64,000 nt of DNA from Micrasema longulum (lineage: Eukaryota > Arthropoda > Insecta > Trichoptera > Brachycentridae): contig JAGVSM010001246.1 of the NCBI GenBank assembly GCA_022494885.1, positions 124,001-188,000 on the forward strand, written 5' to 3'. Shown here piece after piece: positions 33,058-43,799 of this stretch. The notes under the pieces were generated by a model. That model worked only from the letters and a program-made list of their open reading frames with translations. It had not been told where the DNA came from and did not search any database. Each line of letters starts with the position of its first letter. Within the stretch, counting starts at the first letter, position 1. Position numbers and translations under genes: made by a program.

Positions 33058-33089
33058 ACCGGTTTCGAGGTTACTTCCTCATCATCAGG
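33058..33089 (-). other. Hammerhead-like motif 3 (both core boxes intact)
   Basis: Minus strand: CTGATGA, then T plus stem GAGG-AAGTAA-CCTC, then GAAACCGGT. Both conserved boxes, CUGANGA and GAAA, are present. The extra base between CUGANGA and stem II is shared with the other motifs here. Stem I and stem III partners are not obvious, so activity is uncertain. The flanking GTTTATACAAATTTATAAAT resembles the flank of motif 1. Confidence 0.5.
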
Positions 33090-33094
33090 ACTTG

Positions 33095-33940
33095 AACTAA
33101 CTTAGAATTACTCGCGTTGCTATTTATATTACAAAATATTGTGCGAGGGAGAGAGAAAGAGGATAGTATGAATCATAACGAGAATATTTTTAAAAGAGGA
33201 CTCAAATTAAAATTTAATCAATTATTTGTATTGGGGAGTTTTTGCCAAATTTCTATATTGGAAAAACAGCTCCTAAATTTCAAATTTGAATCAACGAACA
33301 TATAAGATGCCTCAGCAAAAATAACTTCCCAGAATTCGCAATTCATATTTTATCCAAAAACCATAATTTTAATCAACGGGTGTAGAAATTTTGCATATCA
33401 ATAAAAATGGCCTTCGTTTAGACAATTTAGAAAGATTAAAAATAAGTAAAGCCGTTAACCAAGTTGATGTTATGGTGCGTAGTGTGTAAATAAAAGATAT
33501 TCATAAAAAAAAAAAAAATTATTCATCATAATTAGTAAATAATACATTTTAAATGCGAAGAACAAGAAAAAAACCTAGTAGCTCGGGAGTGATTTTTTCT
33601 GCAAATACAGTTTGCCCGAGTTATCTCGGGTGTGGGAATTTTCGCACATAATAGCAAGCGGTTAAAATAGTATTTTCAATGCCTTCTCGTGGAAAGGGCA
33701 ATATTAGTTTTTAGTCAAAAATAAAAACCAAATAACACGACAGTTAGATACTGAAAAATGACAATATTAAAGTTCATTTCTTCACTAAGGTACTAAATCT
33801 ATTTATCACTAACAAAAAACATTTCAACGCTAATTGCTGATATTGTGCGGATATAAAAAAGAATGGCGCAAAAGTGATTTAGACCGTAAAATCCATAATT
33901 CTGAAAACTGGCGGTTGTAGTTGATTAATCGTCGGGACGA
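33095..33940. other. Gene-free AT-rich stretch
   Basis: Nothing supported beyond a 62-codon frame at 33117-33305 with no recognisable feature. Confidence 0.3.
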
Positions 33941-33947
33941 TTGGTGA

Positions 33948-34268
33948 GATAGCTTTAGTTCAGCGGTAGTCGTGCGTGTTGCGTGCCCCGAGCTGAACTC
34001 GCTGGTCGGATGGTCCTCGCGGCAGCGGGAGCCAGATGAACGGCGGCGCGCGGCGCCCCCCCGCGCCCGCGCTGCTGCCGCCGCTGCCAGTTCGTTGTCC
34101 AGTCCGCCCGTGCTGCCCGCCCTGCACGCGCTGCCCGCCCAGCACTCGCTGCACGCGCTGCCCGCCCAGCACTCGCTGCCCATCCAGCGCGCCCCGCCGG
34201 CCGCCCCGCGCCGCCAGCTCGGCCCGCACCACCCCGCAGAAGAGATGCAGGAGACTCAGATCGCGCAG
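33948..34268 (+). CDS. Candidate GC-rich host exon, Ala/Pro-rich low-complexity protein
   Basis: In the frame running 33948-34268 nearly every codon from about 34020 ends in G or C, in a window that is otherwise very AT-rich. The frame ends at a good donor, CAG|GTGATG at 34269, in phase 0. The peptide has RRRAAPPRARAAAAAASSL, a duplicated HALPAQHSL, a Pro/Arg-rich part and HHPAEEMQETQIAQ. The start is unclear: AG acceptors at 33962-33963 or 33991-33992 are possible, and only the latter gives phase 0 with the exon ending at 20910. Frames on the other strand and an ATG frame at 34036 are also open because of GC content. The codon-position pattern favours this frame. Typical of disordered N-terminal regions of insect transcription factors or signalling proteins; family not recognised. 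Confidence 0.5.
34126..34179 (+). repeat. 27-bp in-frame tandem duplication
   Basis: Two exact or near-exact copies of a unit starting CACGCGCTGCCCGCCCAGCA, encoding HALPAQHSL twice. Recent in-frame duplication inside the candidate exon. Confidence 0.75.
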
Positions 34269-34274
34269 GTGATG
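34269..34274 (+). other. Candidate splice donor
   Basis: CAG|GTGATG after a complete codon; moderately good consensus. Confidence 0.45.
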
Positions 34275-34289
34275 ACATGCGAGATTCCT

Positions 34290-35265
34290 TCTAACTCTGC
34301 ACATTTAAAAAATAATCAGAAAAGAAATGTTTTTAAAAAATCTCAAGGTTAACCAAACACATTTTCGTGTTTTTAATCTATCATCGACAAATTATATATT
34401 TTTTCTTTTGTTGCCAAATTTTTCTCAGCTTTTTTTACTACGCCACGTAAACGGCTGATGCGGATAGTTTGATTCACCTGTATTATTTGTGTGTAATTTT
34501 CATCACTAATCGCATCGTTGTCATTTTCATAACTTTAAGATATACAGGCTGATCAAAAATACGTTGAATAATTTTATTACGTACAACATAATAAGGTTAC
34601 ATTAAATTTGAATTAATCTCTTTAGAGTAGTCGAAACACGACCTCAGTCTTTCGGTTCTGGAAGCCTCAAGCCGACTGAGAAGTCACAACTTTTTCAAAT
34701 TTGACGCTGACTATCTCAACGGATCAGGCTATCGGACTTATTACTTTAAATTGATGTTGCTTCAGCAGTTGGTGCCGTAAAAATTCATTCACCACATTTT
34801 GTGATCGGCCGTATATTTACAGAGAAAACATTTCATCAAAAAATCTTTCAGTTTAGAATTATTGTAACGGTATTTGATAAATACGCATTCGGTATTCTAC
34901 AAGTATATTTTATTTGTTTGATACTGTGATGCGAATCAGAATAACCTATTATAGGCGTAGGTGCAAAACATTTTACACTACATTACCTTTCTTAATTAAG
35001 TAGAGAAAAGCGAGGGCGTTATACCACTTCGTTACACCCTCCGTTTGCTATCATTTATACTAGACTTGTCAATCCCTAACCTCTTTACGAAATAATTTCG
35101 GACTTGCTTAGTCAATATAATATTCGATTAAACCAGTGTTTTTTGTCATTTTCGAAAACAAGGAAGACGTTGTATTGAAATTTATAAAAAAAATAAACAG
35201 AAACCATTAAATGTCTTCAACAAAATATTTGCTTTCTTCATGATTTATTTACATTTTTTTAAATT
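34290..35265. other. Gene-free AT-rich stretch
   Basis: Nothing supported. Confidence 0.35.
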
Positions 35266-35269
35266 TCAT

Positions 35270-35516
35270 TATTCCCTATCCTAATGGTGCATAGGGCACT
35301 GCATTGGTCCACCAATCGCAGCGTATCTTGATCATTTTTGTTACATGAAGGTAAGAGATCAGTCTTACGCTTCAGGTACCAGTCCGGGGACCATGAAATA
35401 CTCTGATGTGAAAACACCCTTTTAAATAAATATTTCATATCACCCATGTCGGGAATCAAACCCGAGACCTTTTGCATGGTAGGAAAACGCGCTGACCATT
35501 ACACCACGAGGCCGAC
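35270..35516 (-). mobile_element. SINE family 1, copy 5
   Basis: Minus strand: GTCGGCCTCGTGGTGTAATG head, GGTCTCGGGTTTGATTCCCG box B, body with GTCCCCGGACTGGTACCTGA and CCCTATGCACCATTAGGATA. One of the most complete copies. Confidence 0.8.
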
Positions 35517-35519
35517 AAA

Positions 35520-36670
35520 TTATTAAGATTTATTTACACGCATACATATATTTTTTCAAAGGAATTTCAGGAAAAACTAATCTAGGGACAAACATATGAA
35601 TATATGTATTATTTACAAAAGCAGGATAAAAATAAATTGACAACTAATTGAAAAAATATGTAAATATGAAATTGGTAGGTAATCTATTTCCTTATGGAAA
35701 TTTATTAAATCGTTTGAAAGCTATGTGTTGCAAGGATTTAGTACCAAACTTCACGCATTAAGTTCGGGAACACTGATAAGAAGTTCTGGTCTGACTTTAA
35801 AAACAATGCATCTTACTTAGTTCCTTTTCATAAAGTTCCAGCAAACCCCTTTACGAGGGTGAATAATAATACAAAATTATCATGTATTGAAGTGACATTA
35901 TTCTTTGGCGTTTAAAAATTGTTGTTAAAAAGTTATTTAAAAAAAATTCCCTTCAAAATCAATCAAATGCCACCAAGACGGCAAGTTCAATTGACATTTA
36001 TTCAAGTTTGGGTTAAATGTCAGAATATGGATCTCGTAAACCAATATGACTATTTACCGGTCCGTTAATTATCTTATTGTAAACCTAATTAGTCATTTGA
36101 ATAATTTAGTGATATTATTTTTCACTCTAAAATATATGATTTTTGAATAATACAATTTATTGGCATGAAGCGTGTGAAGTACAACGTCTGTGGACGCAAA
36201 GACTGAAGACAAAATTTAGTTTATTTTATCGACTGTTCTGGGTGATCACACAAAAGTTTAAGCAGTCATTTCTAATATCAAAAGTGATTTGGTGTTCTTA
36301 TAATAAAGATCTCGATTTTTTGTTATTATACGAATGTGGGTTTCACGGCGCGCGTATTTTGAAAGTTTGGTCACAATTTGCAAGGCCGTAAATAGACAGG
36401 TCCTACAAACACATAGTTTATTGAAGCCCATCAATTATTAATGAATGTCCAATTAGGAAATGTACAATTTTAATTCATAATAATGGAAATTGTTTAGCAA
36501 ATATCACAAAGTAAAATAAAGTACAATAAAAAAAATCGTCATTAAATGTTCATTATTATTTATTTTAAATTAATTTTATTTTTTATATATAAACTTTACA
36601 TTTGCCAATATACCAAAATAGTTTATTTTAGAACAAACGTAAATTTAGAATATGTAATTAAAATAATTTA
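35520..36670. other. Gene-free AT-rich stretch
   Basis: An 82-codon plus-strand frame at 36143-36391 shows no motif; nothing else supported. Confidence 0.35.
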
Positions 36671-36675
36671 AAACA

Positions 36676-37625
36676 AGCTTTTACCCGCAGCTTCGCTCGT
36701 ATGATATTAGGAAGAAATTAGTTTTGTCGTCCAACAAAAATATTTTTCCCGGTGGAATAATAACATTTTTCGAGATAATTTTTTTTATTTTAAAGTAGCT
36801 TGTATGAGTGCCGTTCCTCTTAACTATTACTATTAAAAATATATGACGATCCGTTGGTCTAATGGCTACGTAGCATCGTTATTGTGTTTACAAATCCAAA
36901 ATCCTACTACAAAACCAAAACGAAAATCAAACCAAGAAGCTATATAAATTTAAAGAATTAATCAATTTCAAATGGATTCTTTTTAACATCCCATCATTTT
37001 CAAATAATTTTGCTCGCTGTTGACATTTTTTTTTAATTCGGGATGAAAAATGAGTAACCTTTTTTTAAAAATTGAATCGGTAATCACTTCGTAACACTTC
37101 ATTATAAATTATTATGAAAATAAAACTTTGTTATCAGTCCTAGATAATATTTAGTTTTATATAAATGACCCTTACACTGTATAATATTTACCAGTCTGAA
37201 GATACCCATTAGAGGGTGATAGCGCTAATTGGTCAAAATAAATAAGTGGAAGTGTACCAAGTATTTTTGAAATTAATGTTACACAATTTTATTATTTTAC
37301 AAGAGAACAACTATAGTTTCGGGAGAGCACTCCTCCCATCGACGGGTGATAGTTTTATATGAGAAGTAAAATAGGTTACTTATTAAATTATTATGAAAAA
37401 CAAACTTTGTTATTAGTGTTACACAATTTTATTATTTTACAAGAACACAACTATAGTTTCGGGAGAGCACTCCTCCCATCGACGGGTGATAGTTTATTTA
37501 ATAAGTAACCTATTTTACTTCTCACCTCTTCGGCTATCCCTATGCAAAAAATTATGTCAATCGGTCGCTCCGTTGAGACGCGAGGAAACACAAACAAACC
37601 CATTTTCGAATTTCTAATATTAGTA
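36676..37625. mobile_element. Composite interspersed repeat with internal duplications
   Basis: Starts AGCTTTTACCCGCAGCTTCG and ends TCAATCGGTCGCTCCGTTGA ... GAATTTCTAATATTAGTATG, a pair of terminal blocks that I recall as common in dispersed insect repeats. Inside, a unit with TTTCGGGAGAGCACTCCTCC and ATCGACGGGTGATAG appears at 37318-37352 and 37457-37491, and again at 63.6 kb. GAGAAGTAAAATAGGTTACT (37361-37380) is inverted at 37504-37523. Confidence 0.55.
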
Positions 37626-37839
37626 TGTATTGAAATTAGATTATAATTATTTTATTATAATTTTTTTAAATATGCTTGTTTGTAAGCTATTTTTCAGAAT
37701 ATTTCAGTTAAATCCTCGTTTCATTTTCAAATTAATTTCTACTAACTTTTATGTGCATCTAATGGTTTACTGAGCATATATATATATATATATATTAACC
37801 AACACATTCACAGTTATTTTTATTATATTTTATTTATTT

Positions 37840-38009
37840 TTGCACCACAACAGGCCAGGATGCCCAATTACAGTGGTGAATTACATCACAGAACACCCAG
37901 GCTTGAGAAAAATCTAATTTTTAAATTTTTGTGTTCTCACCGGGAATCGAACCCGGAACCTTCCGTGCGTGAGTCAAACGTCTTGACCACTACACCACGG
38001 AGGCCGCCA
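37840..38009 (-). mobile_element. SINE family 2, copy 2
   Basis: Minus strand: GGCCTCCGTGGTGTAGTGGT, GGTTCCGGGTTCGATTCCCG, GGGCATCCTGGCCTGTTGTG then poly(A). Nearly identical to the copies at 7.2 and 49.9 kb. Confidence 0.8.
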
Positions 38010-38505
38010 ATACATTCAGAATAACAACAAATAACAAGACCAATAAAGGGTTTCATATAAGAATAGAAATATAAAAAACAAAACGTACAGTTCGCTAGGG
38101 GTGAAAGGAAGTACGATGGTAAAATAGGGAAGGAAGAGAAGAAGGAAGAAAAATAGGAAGAAAATATAAAACAATTAAAAATAAATATAGATGTACACAA
38201 ATAACGTACATACACACATGAACATACACGCACACATCCATATATGTATATACATATACACACATGAACATAAATATTTAAATTATCAAGTTTTAGTAAT
38301 AAAAAATATCACATTGACATAATTAATTCAAATCTGGATGCTTGATGACAAATTTCTTATGTTTTATATATTAATAATATTTTTTTTAGTCAAGCTAATA
38401 AATTATTGTTTTTAATATTTAAAAAATGAGAAAAGTGTAAATATATTTAAGATAAAATGTAGTGAGTTCGTGTAAACAACAGTGCAAATATTATAAATTA
38501 GAACA
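38010..38505. other. Low-complexity AT-rich stretch
   Basis: A purine-rich tract (38095-38170) and (CA/TA)-rich patches near 38205-38270; no gene. Confidence 0.45.
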
Positions 38506-38510
38506 ATAAG

Positions 38511-38760
38511 TCGGCCTCGTCGTGTTAGTGGTCAGAGCGTTTGCCTACCATGCAAGAGGTTTCGGGTTCGATTTCCGACACGGTTGACATGAAAAATTTA
38601 TTTAAAAAGGTGTTTTTAGACTTGAATATTTCATAGTCTCTGGAGAGTAAGACTGATTATCTTACCTTCATCTAACAAAAATGATCAAAAATACACTGCG
38701 ATTGGTGTACTAATACAGTGCCCTATGCACCATTAGGTGCGGAAAGGGAACGATAATGAT
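38511..38760 (+). mobile_element. SINE family 1, copy 6
   Basis: GTCGGCCTCGTCGTGTTAGT head, TTTCGGGTTCGATTTCCGAC box B, GTAAGACTGATTATCTTACC body, CCCTATGCACCATTAGGTGC and (GAT)n end. The GGACTGGCACCTGAA hallmark is shortened to TCTGGAGAGTAAG by a small deletion. Confidence 0.78.
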
Positions 38761-38954
38761 GAGAACAATAAGTATACAAGTTCGAATTAGTATAAATGTA
38801 AATATTATATTAGGTTATGATTAATATTAGAACTAAATAAATAAAATAATAATAAAAAAACATAAATAAACAGCGACAGTCGTGATACCACATTTTTCAT
38901 TTTAATATATTCTAAAATGTGTTTGTATAAAAATACTTTTTTAAGTGACGTAAG

Positions 38955-39040
38955 CTGTGTAGTAATTGACGCCTTCGTCTATCATTCTTTAGGTCCTAGG
39001 TTCGATTCCTGGCAGAAGTGAATCGATACCCAGCTATTGT
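38955..39040 (+). mobile_element. tRNA-like SINE head, fragment
   Basis: GCTGTGTAGTAATTGACGCC and TAGGTTCGATTCCTGGCAGA resemble box A and box B; the body does not match the other families closely. Confidence 0.45.
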
Positions 39041-39400
39041 TTAAAAATATACAACAATACATAAAAAAAACTAAATCATAATCATTCAAAAGGAACTTTA
39101 AAACCTTTTTGGAAATATAACAAAGTCCCATATGTTAATAAAATAAAATAATGCTGTACCCTAAAGACACGTAGCAAAAAAAAATATTTCTCACACAATT
39201 CGTAATGTTAGACAAGCAGTCACAGTAAGTAGTAAAGTAATGTAATTGAATTATGCCCTCGTAGAAGGGTATGCGTGGTTATTTTTTAGAGTAATTCATC
39301 AAAAGCTTTTACGTAAAGTCAATTTTACTGTTTTTTTTTCTATATATATAATTTTAAGTTAAAATAAAACCTTTTTTTGCCTTTTTTTCGTTTTTATGGT

Positions 39401-39716
39401 AGGTACGAGAGGAAAAGTTATTATACCTCTACGCAAACAGCGCACTGAATTCGGCGAAAGCGCATTTGCGGTCGCAGGCCCTACAGCATGGAATGTGAGT
39501 GTAAAGTGATGTTTCGGAAAAAACTTAAAACCCACTTGTTCTTTGAATCATTTGAATAAATCCTTAGCACGTGATGACAAAGTACATTGTTTTTCTTAAA
39601 TTACAAATTAAAAATGTTAAAATTATTTATTTATGTAATCACTTTGCAAAGCGCCCTTGAAATATATTATTAAGAAAATGGCGCTATATAAGTTATCCAT
39701 AATAATAATAATGCCC
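39401..39716 (+). pseudogene. CR1/L2-type element 3' end, internally deleted
   Basis: GGAAAAGTTATTATACCTCT to GTCGCAGGCCCTACAGCATG encodes the same C-terminus as the 14.8-kb copy (KVIIPLRKQRTEFGESAFAV, AGPTAWN). About 25-30 bp encoding ALPAEVRNCES are missing after AWN. The rest of the C-terminus, stop and 3' UTR follow (GCGCCCTTGAAATATATTAT), ending in (AAT)n. Confidence 0.75.
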
Positions 39717-40221
39717 TTCTGGGGGGGACACTTCAATTGTTCGTCGTACTAGGTTTTAAAATCAACGAATTCATATTATTTATGATTCAGCTGATCTGTC
39801 ATCTCTAAGATGCCCACAACACACCACACCGGTCTAGTTAACATTTGAAGTCAGCTGAATACTGGCGCCGTACTTCCAAATCACACACTTTAACTTAAAA
39901 TATGCCATGACCCTTTTTCTGTTTGTTTAAGGTCAATGATGCCGTATATATATTTAAAATTAGATGAATTGAGGACCCATTAAACTAATTTAGTTACTAA
40001 CAAGTTAAAATTAACCTTTTAAATTAAGACTTGAACGCTTAAATGCTTAAATATTTTTATTTTATTCAAATTAGTGAAAGTTCTTGGTGGAAGTTCATTG
40101 TGATTTATTAAATAAAAAGTAATAAATGACAGATTTACACTTTAATCCACTTATTTTGATGGACCGATAACCGGTATCATCGCTCTTGCGACATCGTCAG
40201 ACTGGCGAGGTCGCGAGAACT

Positions 40222-40290
40222 AACCTTGCCGGAAATCAAACCCGGGATCTCATACGTGGTGCCCAAAAACGCTGACCACTAGGTACACCT
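40222..40290 (-). mobile_element. tRNA-like SINE head, fragment
   Basis: Minus strand: CAGGTGTACCTAGTGGTCAG and GATCCCGGGTTTGATTTCCG; it ends where MITE A copy 3 begins at 40291. Confidence 0.5.
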
Positions 40291-40528
40291 GGGCTCCGAT
40301 TATATTAAGAAGTTGACAGAAATGCCTGTAAAGCAAAATCAAATTTTCTGTGTGAAAAAATAAATGTGGATATCAATTATTTTTTTCAGACATATAAAAC
40401 TACAGGTAACCGTGGGAAAGATACTTCAAAATTTCAAACAAATATACACATTTTCATACGGTAAATTCCATTTCACTTTATAAAAGACTGAAGATACCTC
40501 TGATAACTTCCCATTGTAATCGGAGCCC
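40291..40528. mobile_element. MITE family A, copy 3
   Basis: Left GGGCTCCGATTATATTAAGA, right TTCCCATTGTAATCGGAGCC. Inner sequence diverged but of similar length. It abuts MITE B copy 4. Confidence 0.7.
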
Positions 40529-40632
40529 TGGACTGGTATTCCAAACGAAAAAATAGCGCGGTATAGCGTGTTTTTACGTACTAAATACGCATCATAGCGC
40601 GCTGTAAACGCGTTCGGAATACCAGCCCTGGA
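40526..40632. mobile_element. MITE family B, copy 4
   Basis: Arms CTGGACTGGTATTCCAAACG and CGTTCGGAATACCAGCCCTG, with the central half-palindrome GTTTTTACGTACTAAATACGC. Confidence 0.7.
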
Positions 40633-41805
40633 GGCAGACTTTTGTCGATATGTGAAATATCGTTCGTATCCTCTAACTTGAAAAAAACCCCTAAAAAAAG
40701 TAATATTGGATTTTAAAAACTACATAAAATATTTCATCGCTTGACTATAATTTATTTCTCTTAACAACCGAATAATCGGTTTAAAAAAAATGTTCCGTGA
40801 AAACCTTGTAATATACATTTTTTTTGTCTTTCTTACAATAAACAAAAGTGATAAAACAGAGTATTCAAAAAATAAACCATAACTGCATAGCAATGAAATA
40901 CATATTATTAGTAAAAATAGTAAACAAAAAATCCCACAAAGGCATGGCCTGTTCGTGGGTATACAAGAAAATGTTAATGAATTTTTGCTCCTATAATAAA
41001 TACTGGACAGTTATAATATTTTTGTGTAACATAAGAAAAAATAAAATATTCTGTAAAAGATAATACGGTATTATTTTTTTATAGTAATTAAAAAAGGAAA
41101 TTAAAAATATTTAAAAAAAAACACGTGTACTTATCTAGAATTTCTGTTCGATTCGTGCATCGCCGAAGCAATCTTTTTTTTTGTACATTTATCGGATTAC
41201 CCTCCTCGGGAAAAACTTTCCCTTGAACGGGCGCCATAGACGGCAGCATGTGGCAGCTGCAGGGCGCGGGGCAGCGTACAACTTTCCTTTTACTGTCCTA
41301 TTTATTTCCTTCCAGATTCCTGTACCTAGTTCCGTCGGATATTTCCCCGGAACTCTATTCACGCGTCTGTTCTGTGTTTCTGTACTCTATTTGCCTATTA
41401 TTCCTACTACGAAGTATACGACTATTTAGAAAATGCCCGCTTGTAGACAATATTTTGGGCATTTCTAAATCGTTGTAAAAGAGCACGGGATATTTTTGAC
41501 TTGGGAAGATAAAAGTCTTATGCATTACGGAGCTTTGGAAATTTATTGAAAAACTGAATTATTATTAAAATTTATAACAATATAACTGTAATGTTAGTGC
41601 GGCATATCTATATGAATAATGTTTTATAAATCCAGCTCATTAATATTAAATAATAATACTTATAGATTATAGTCATTCAATAAATAAACGTACCTAATAA
41701 TAACGTACCTAATAAATTTTACTTCCTAAAGAACGATGATAATATACATTTAATTACAATTGTATAATCCTTACCGATTTTATAAAAAAAATCTAAATTT
41801 TTCTC
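40633..41805. other. Gene-free stretch
   Basis: 40830-40872 resembles part of element Z. 41190-41400 is less AT-rich with overlapping frames but no motif. The rest is AT-rich. Confidence 0.35.
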
Positions 41806-41871
41806 AAACAAGGTTTAAGGCATTTTTTATTTGAACTGAAAAATACATGATTGGAAAGCTTAATTTCTTAA

Positions 41872-42260
41872 CTATTTTGCAACATAATCACCAGATTTTT
41901 CAACGCATTTTGGTTGACGACTAATGCACTTTTGGAATCCAGCTTCAAAGAAGTCTGCCACCAGTCCGTGGAGGAATTTGGCGACCGCTTCCTGAACTCT
42001 TTTATCAGTCTCGAAACGTTGTCCACCCAAGTGTTGCTTTAATTTTGGAAACAAGTGGAAGCCACTCGGTGCAAGATCAGAGCCTGTTCAACGAGATCCC
42101 AGCCAAAATTTTCGGTTAAATCCTTGGTTTGGCGAGAGACGTGCGGGCGGGCATTGTCGTGGTGGTTCGTCAGTCTTCCTCTCCGGCGATTTTGGATGGC
42201 TCTTCTGAGTTTTTTCAAGGTCTCGCAATAATTTTACGAATTTATTGTGGTCCCTCGAGT
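41872..42260 (-). pseudogene. Mariner transposase C-terminal fragment
   Basis: Minus-strand frames give HDNARPHVSRQTKDL (second catalytic Asp region of DD34D mariner transposases), then after a frameshift DLAPSGFHLFPKLKQHLGG (third Asp region), then RVQEAVAKFLHGLVADFFEA and QPKCVEKSGDYVAK before the TAG at 41874-41872. The third motif has SGF where most mariners have an acidic residue or N followed by aromatic residues. The N-terminal DNA-binding half is absent. Confidence 0.8.
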
Positions 42261-42452
42261 CATGCACTCAACAAGCAGGACGGTCATCAAATTCCTCCAC
42301 GAACTGGCGGCGGACTTCTTTGAAGCTGGATTCTAAAAGGTGATTAGTCGTCAACAAAAATGCGTTGAAAAATCTGGTGATTATGTTGAAAAATAGTTAA
42401 GAAATTAAGCTTTCCAATCGTGTATTTTTCAGTTCAAATAAAAAATGCCTTA

Positions 42453-42575
42453 TACCCGTATGCAAAACTTAAGGTGAGGGAAGCACATTCTAATTTCAAA
42501 TGCAGAGAATAACCCGAAGATGAAGACAATAGAATGTACTTTCCTCAGCTTAAGGTTTGTCTCTGCATACGGGTA
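42453..42575. mobile_element. Short MITE with TTA duplication (PIF/Harbinger-like)
   Basis: Arms TACCCGTATGCAAAACTTAA and TTAAGGTTTGTCTCTGCATACGGGTA, 123 bp in all, flanked by TTA at 42450-42452 and 42576-42578. The uninterrupted mariner arm at 41.81 kb reads TTA once at this point, which fixes the insertion site. A 3-bp TWA duplication is the PIF/Harbinger hallmark. Confidence 0.7.
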
Positions 42576-42939
42576 TTAAACCTGAAAAAAAATTGAGAAC
42601 CTTATTTTTTACACAACCCTCGTATATTGGATAAAGTAATAACGTATCCCATACTACATAAGACCAAGAGCCCTGTTTTGAGTTGGGATACAACATAATG
42701 AAAAGTGGAAGCATACATATTATTTTAAAATATACAAATAAAAATTACAACACCTTAATTTTATATCACCATCTAAATACGCGTCAATATGTGAGCACCA
42801 TTTTATGAGTAATAAAAAATATTTTTAGGCAATGTCTGGCAGCAGTCTCCTGCAGTAGTCTTTTTCCTAGACAAAATCCAATTTTGAATAGTAAAAAACA
42901 TATTATACAGTCAAATATATTCAATTTTATAATAAAGAT

Positions 42940-42984
42940 ACCGGTCTCGAAGATGTCGTAAAAGCGATGAAACTGGTCACCGGT
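42940..42984 (+). other. Hammerhead-like motif with self-complementary stem I
   Basis: ACCGGT opens and closes the motif (a 6-bp stem I). Between are CTCGAAGA (CUGANGA with one extra or changed base), short stem TGTCG...CGA, GAAAC, and TGGTC before the closing ACCGGT. The GAAAC box and stem I are good and the CUGANGA box is damaged. Homologous to 6366-6403, where the opposite box is damaged. Confidence 0.45.
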
Positions 42985-42999
42985 TATTCTAACTGTAGA

Positions 43000-43520
43000 T
43001 TCAAGTATCATTCGATCCATTATGGATTTAAGTATCACCCGTATTTTATTTCTATAGTAAATTACAGTAAATTTCCACCAATAATTTTCACTAACAAACT
43101 TGAATGATCGCTTTATAATACCATACATGTTTATCACCTATCCGAAATTTAAATTTCATTCTAAAAGCAATTTCTTTACTTCATACTTCTATTGAAACTG
43201 TCATCAGCAGCTACTAATTTTGTTCAAACTTTAATCCATCGCACGGACACCATATATATATATTTCTCACATGCGTATTTGAAAATATTTTTTTGTCAAA
43301 TGCATGTCCATGCATAGAACATTTTTGTTCGCAAACATTTTTGCCTGGGAAAATACCGTGCAAATATAAAAAAAATATGTATGTTTATGATAATTACTTT
43401 CTCTGTGTCCCGGCGGATGAGGAATACAGTTCTGTGTGTGAAATAGAACCAGAACCCTAACCGAAGGTTTTCGACTCGATGGCTGCTTTAAGGTAAAAAT
43501 CCTGAATAAGAAAATCGAGT
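43000..43520. other. Gene-free AT-rich stretch
   Basis: Nothing supported. Confidence 0.35.
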
Positions 43521-43527
43521 GCAGATA

Positions 43528-43795
43528 TGACCGCTTCGTTGTGTTGTGGTTAACGCATTTCCTACCATGCTTGAGGTCCTGGGTTCGATTCCTGGCTGAA
43601 TGGATGTGGGATATTTATTGAAAAATTTAACGTACTTTGAACTGCAATATAAACTGCTTTGTTCCTGAACTGACACCTGAAAGATAAGACTGATTACCTT
43701 ACCTTCATGTAATAAATGATTAAAATACGTTGAATTTGGTTTACAAATGCAGGACCCTATGTACCGCTGGAAAGGATAACGAATTATAGTATAAT
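43528..43795 (+). mobile_element. SINE family 1, copy 7
   Basis: ACCGCTTCGTTGTGTTGTGG head, GTCCTGGGTTCGATTCCTGG box B, CCTGAACTGACACCTGAAAG and AAGACTGATTACCTTACCTT body, ending at GACCCTATGTACCGCTGG. Confidence 0.75.
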
Positions 43796-43799
43796 TTTC

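Larger units (their letters stand above)
41808..42595. mobile_element. Mariner-derived fold-back structure
   Basis: Left arm 41808-41975 and right arm about 42303-42452 (resuming 42576-42595) are inverted copies of a mariner 3' region: CTTAATTTCTTAACTATTTT versus AAATAGTTAAGAAATTAAGC, and GACTAATGCACTTTTGGAAT versus CTGGATTCTAAAAGGTGATT. About 330 bp of transposase sequence lie between them. The arms have slightly different substitutions, so the duplication is old. Confidence 0.7.

Noticed and set aside
33955..34304. Minus-strand frames rich in Gly/Ala/Arg opposite the candidate exon
   Set aside because: Mirror-image artefacts of GC-rich coding sequence; the G/C-ending third positions are consistent only with the plus frame ending at 34268.
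37937..38263. 108-codon minus-strand frame with a hydrophobic Tyr/Cys-rich N-terminus
   Set aside because: It runs from a CA/TA-rich low-complexity tract into a SINE head; not a gene.
42784..43137. 117-codon minus-strand frame
   Set aside because: AT-rich, overlaps the hammerhead-like repeat and other non-coding sequence, no motif.
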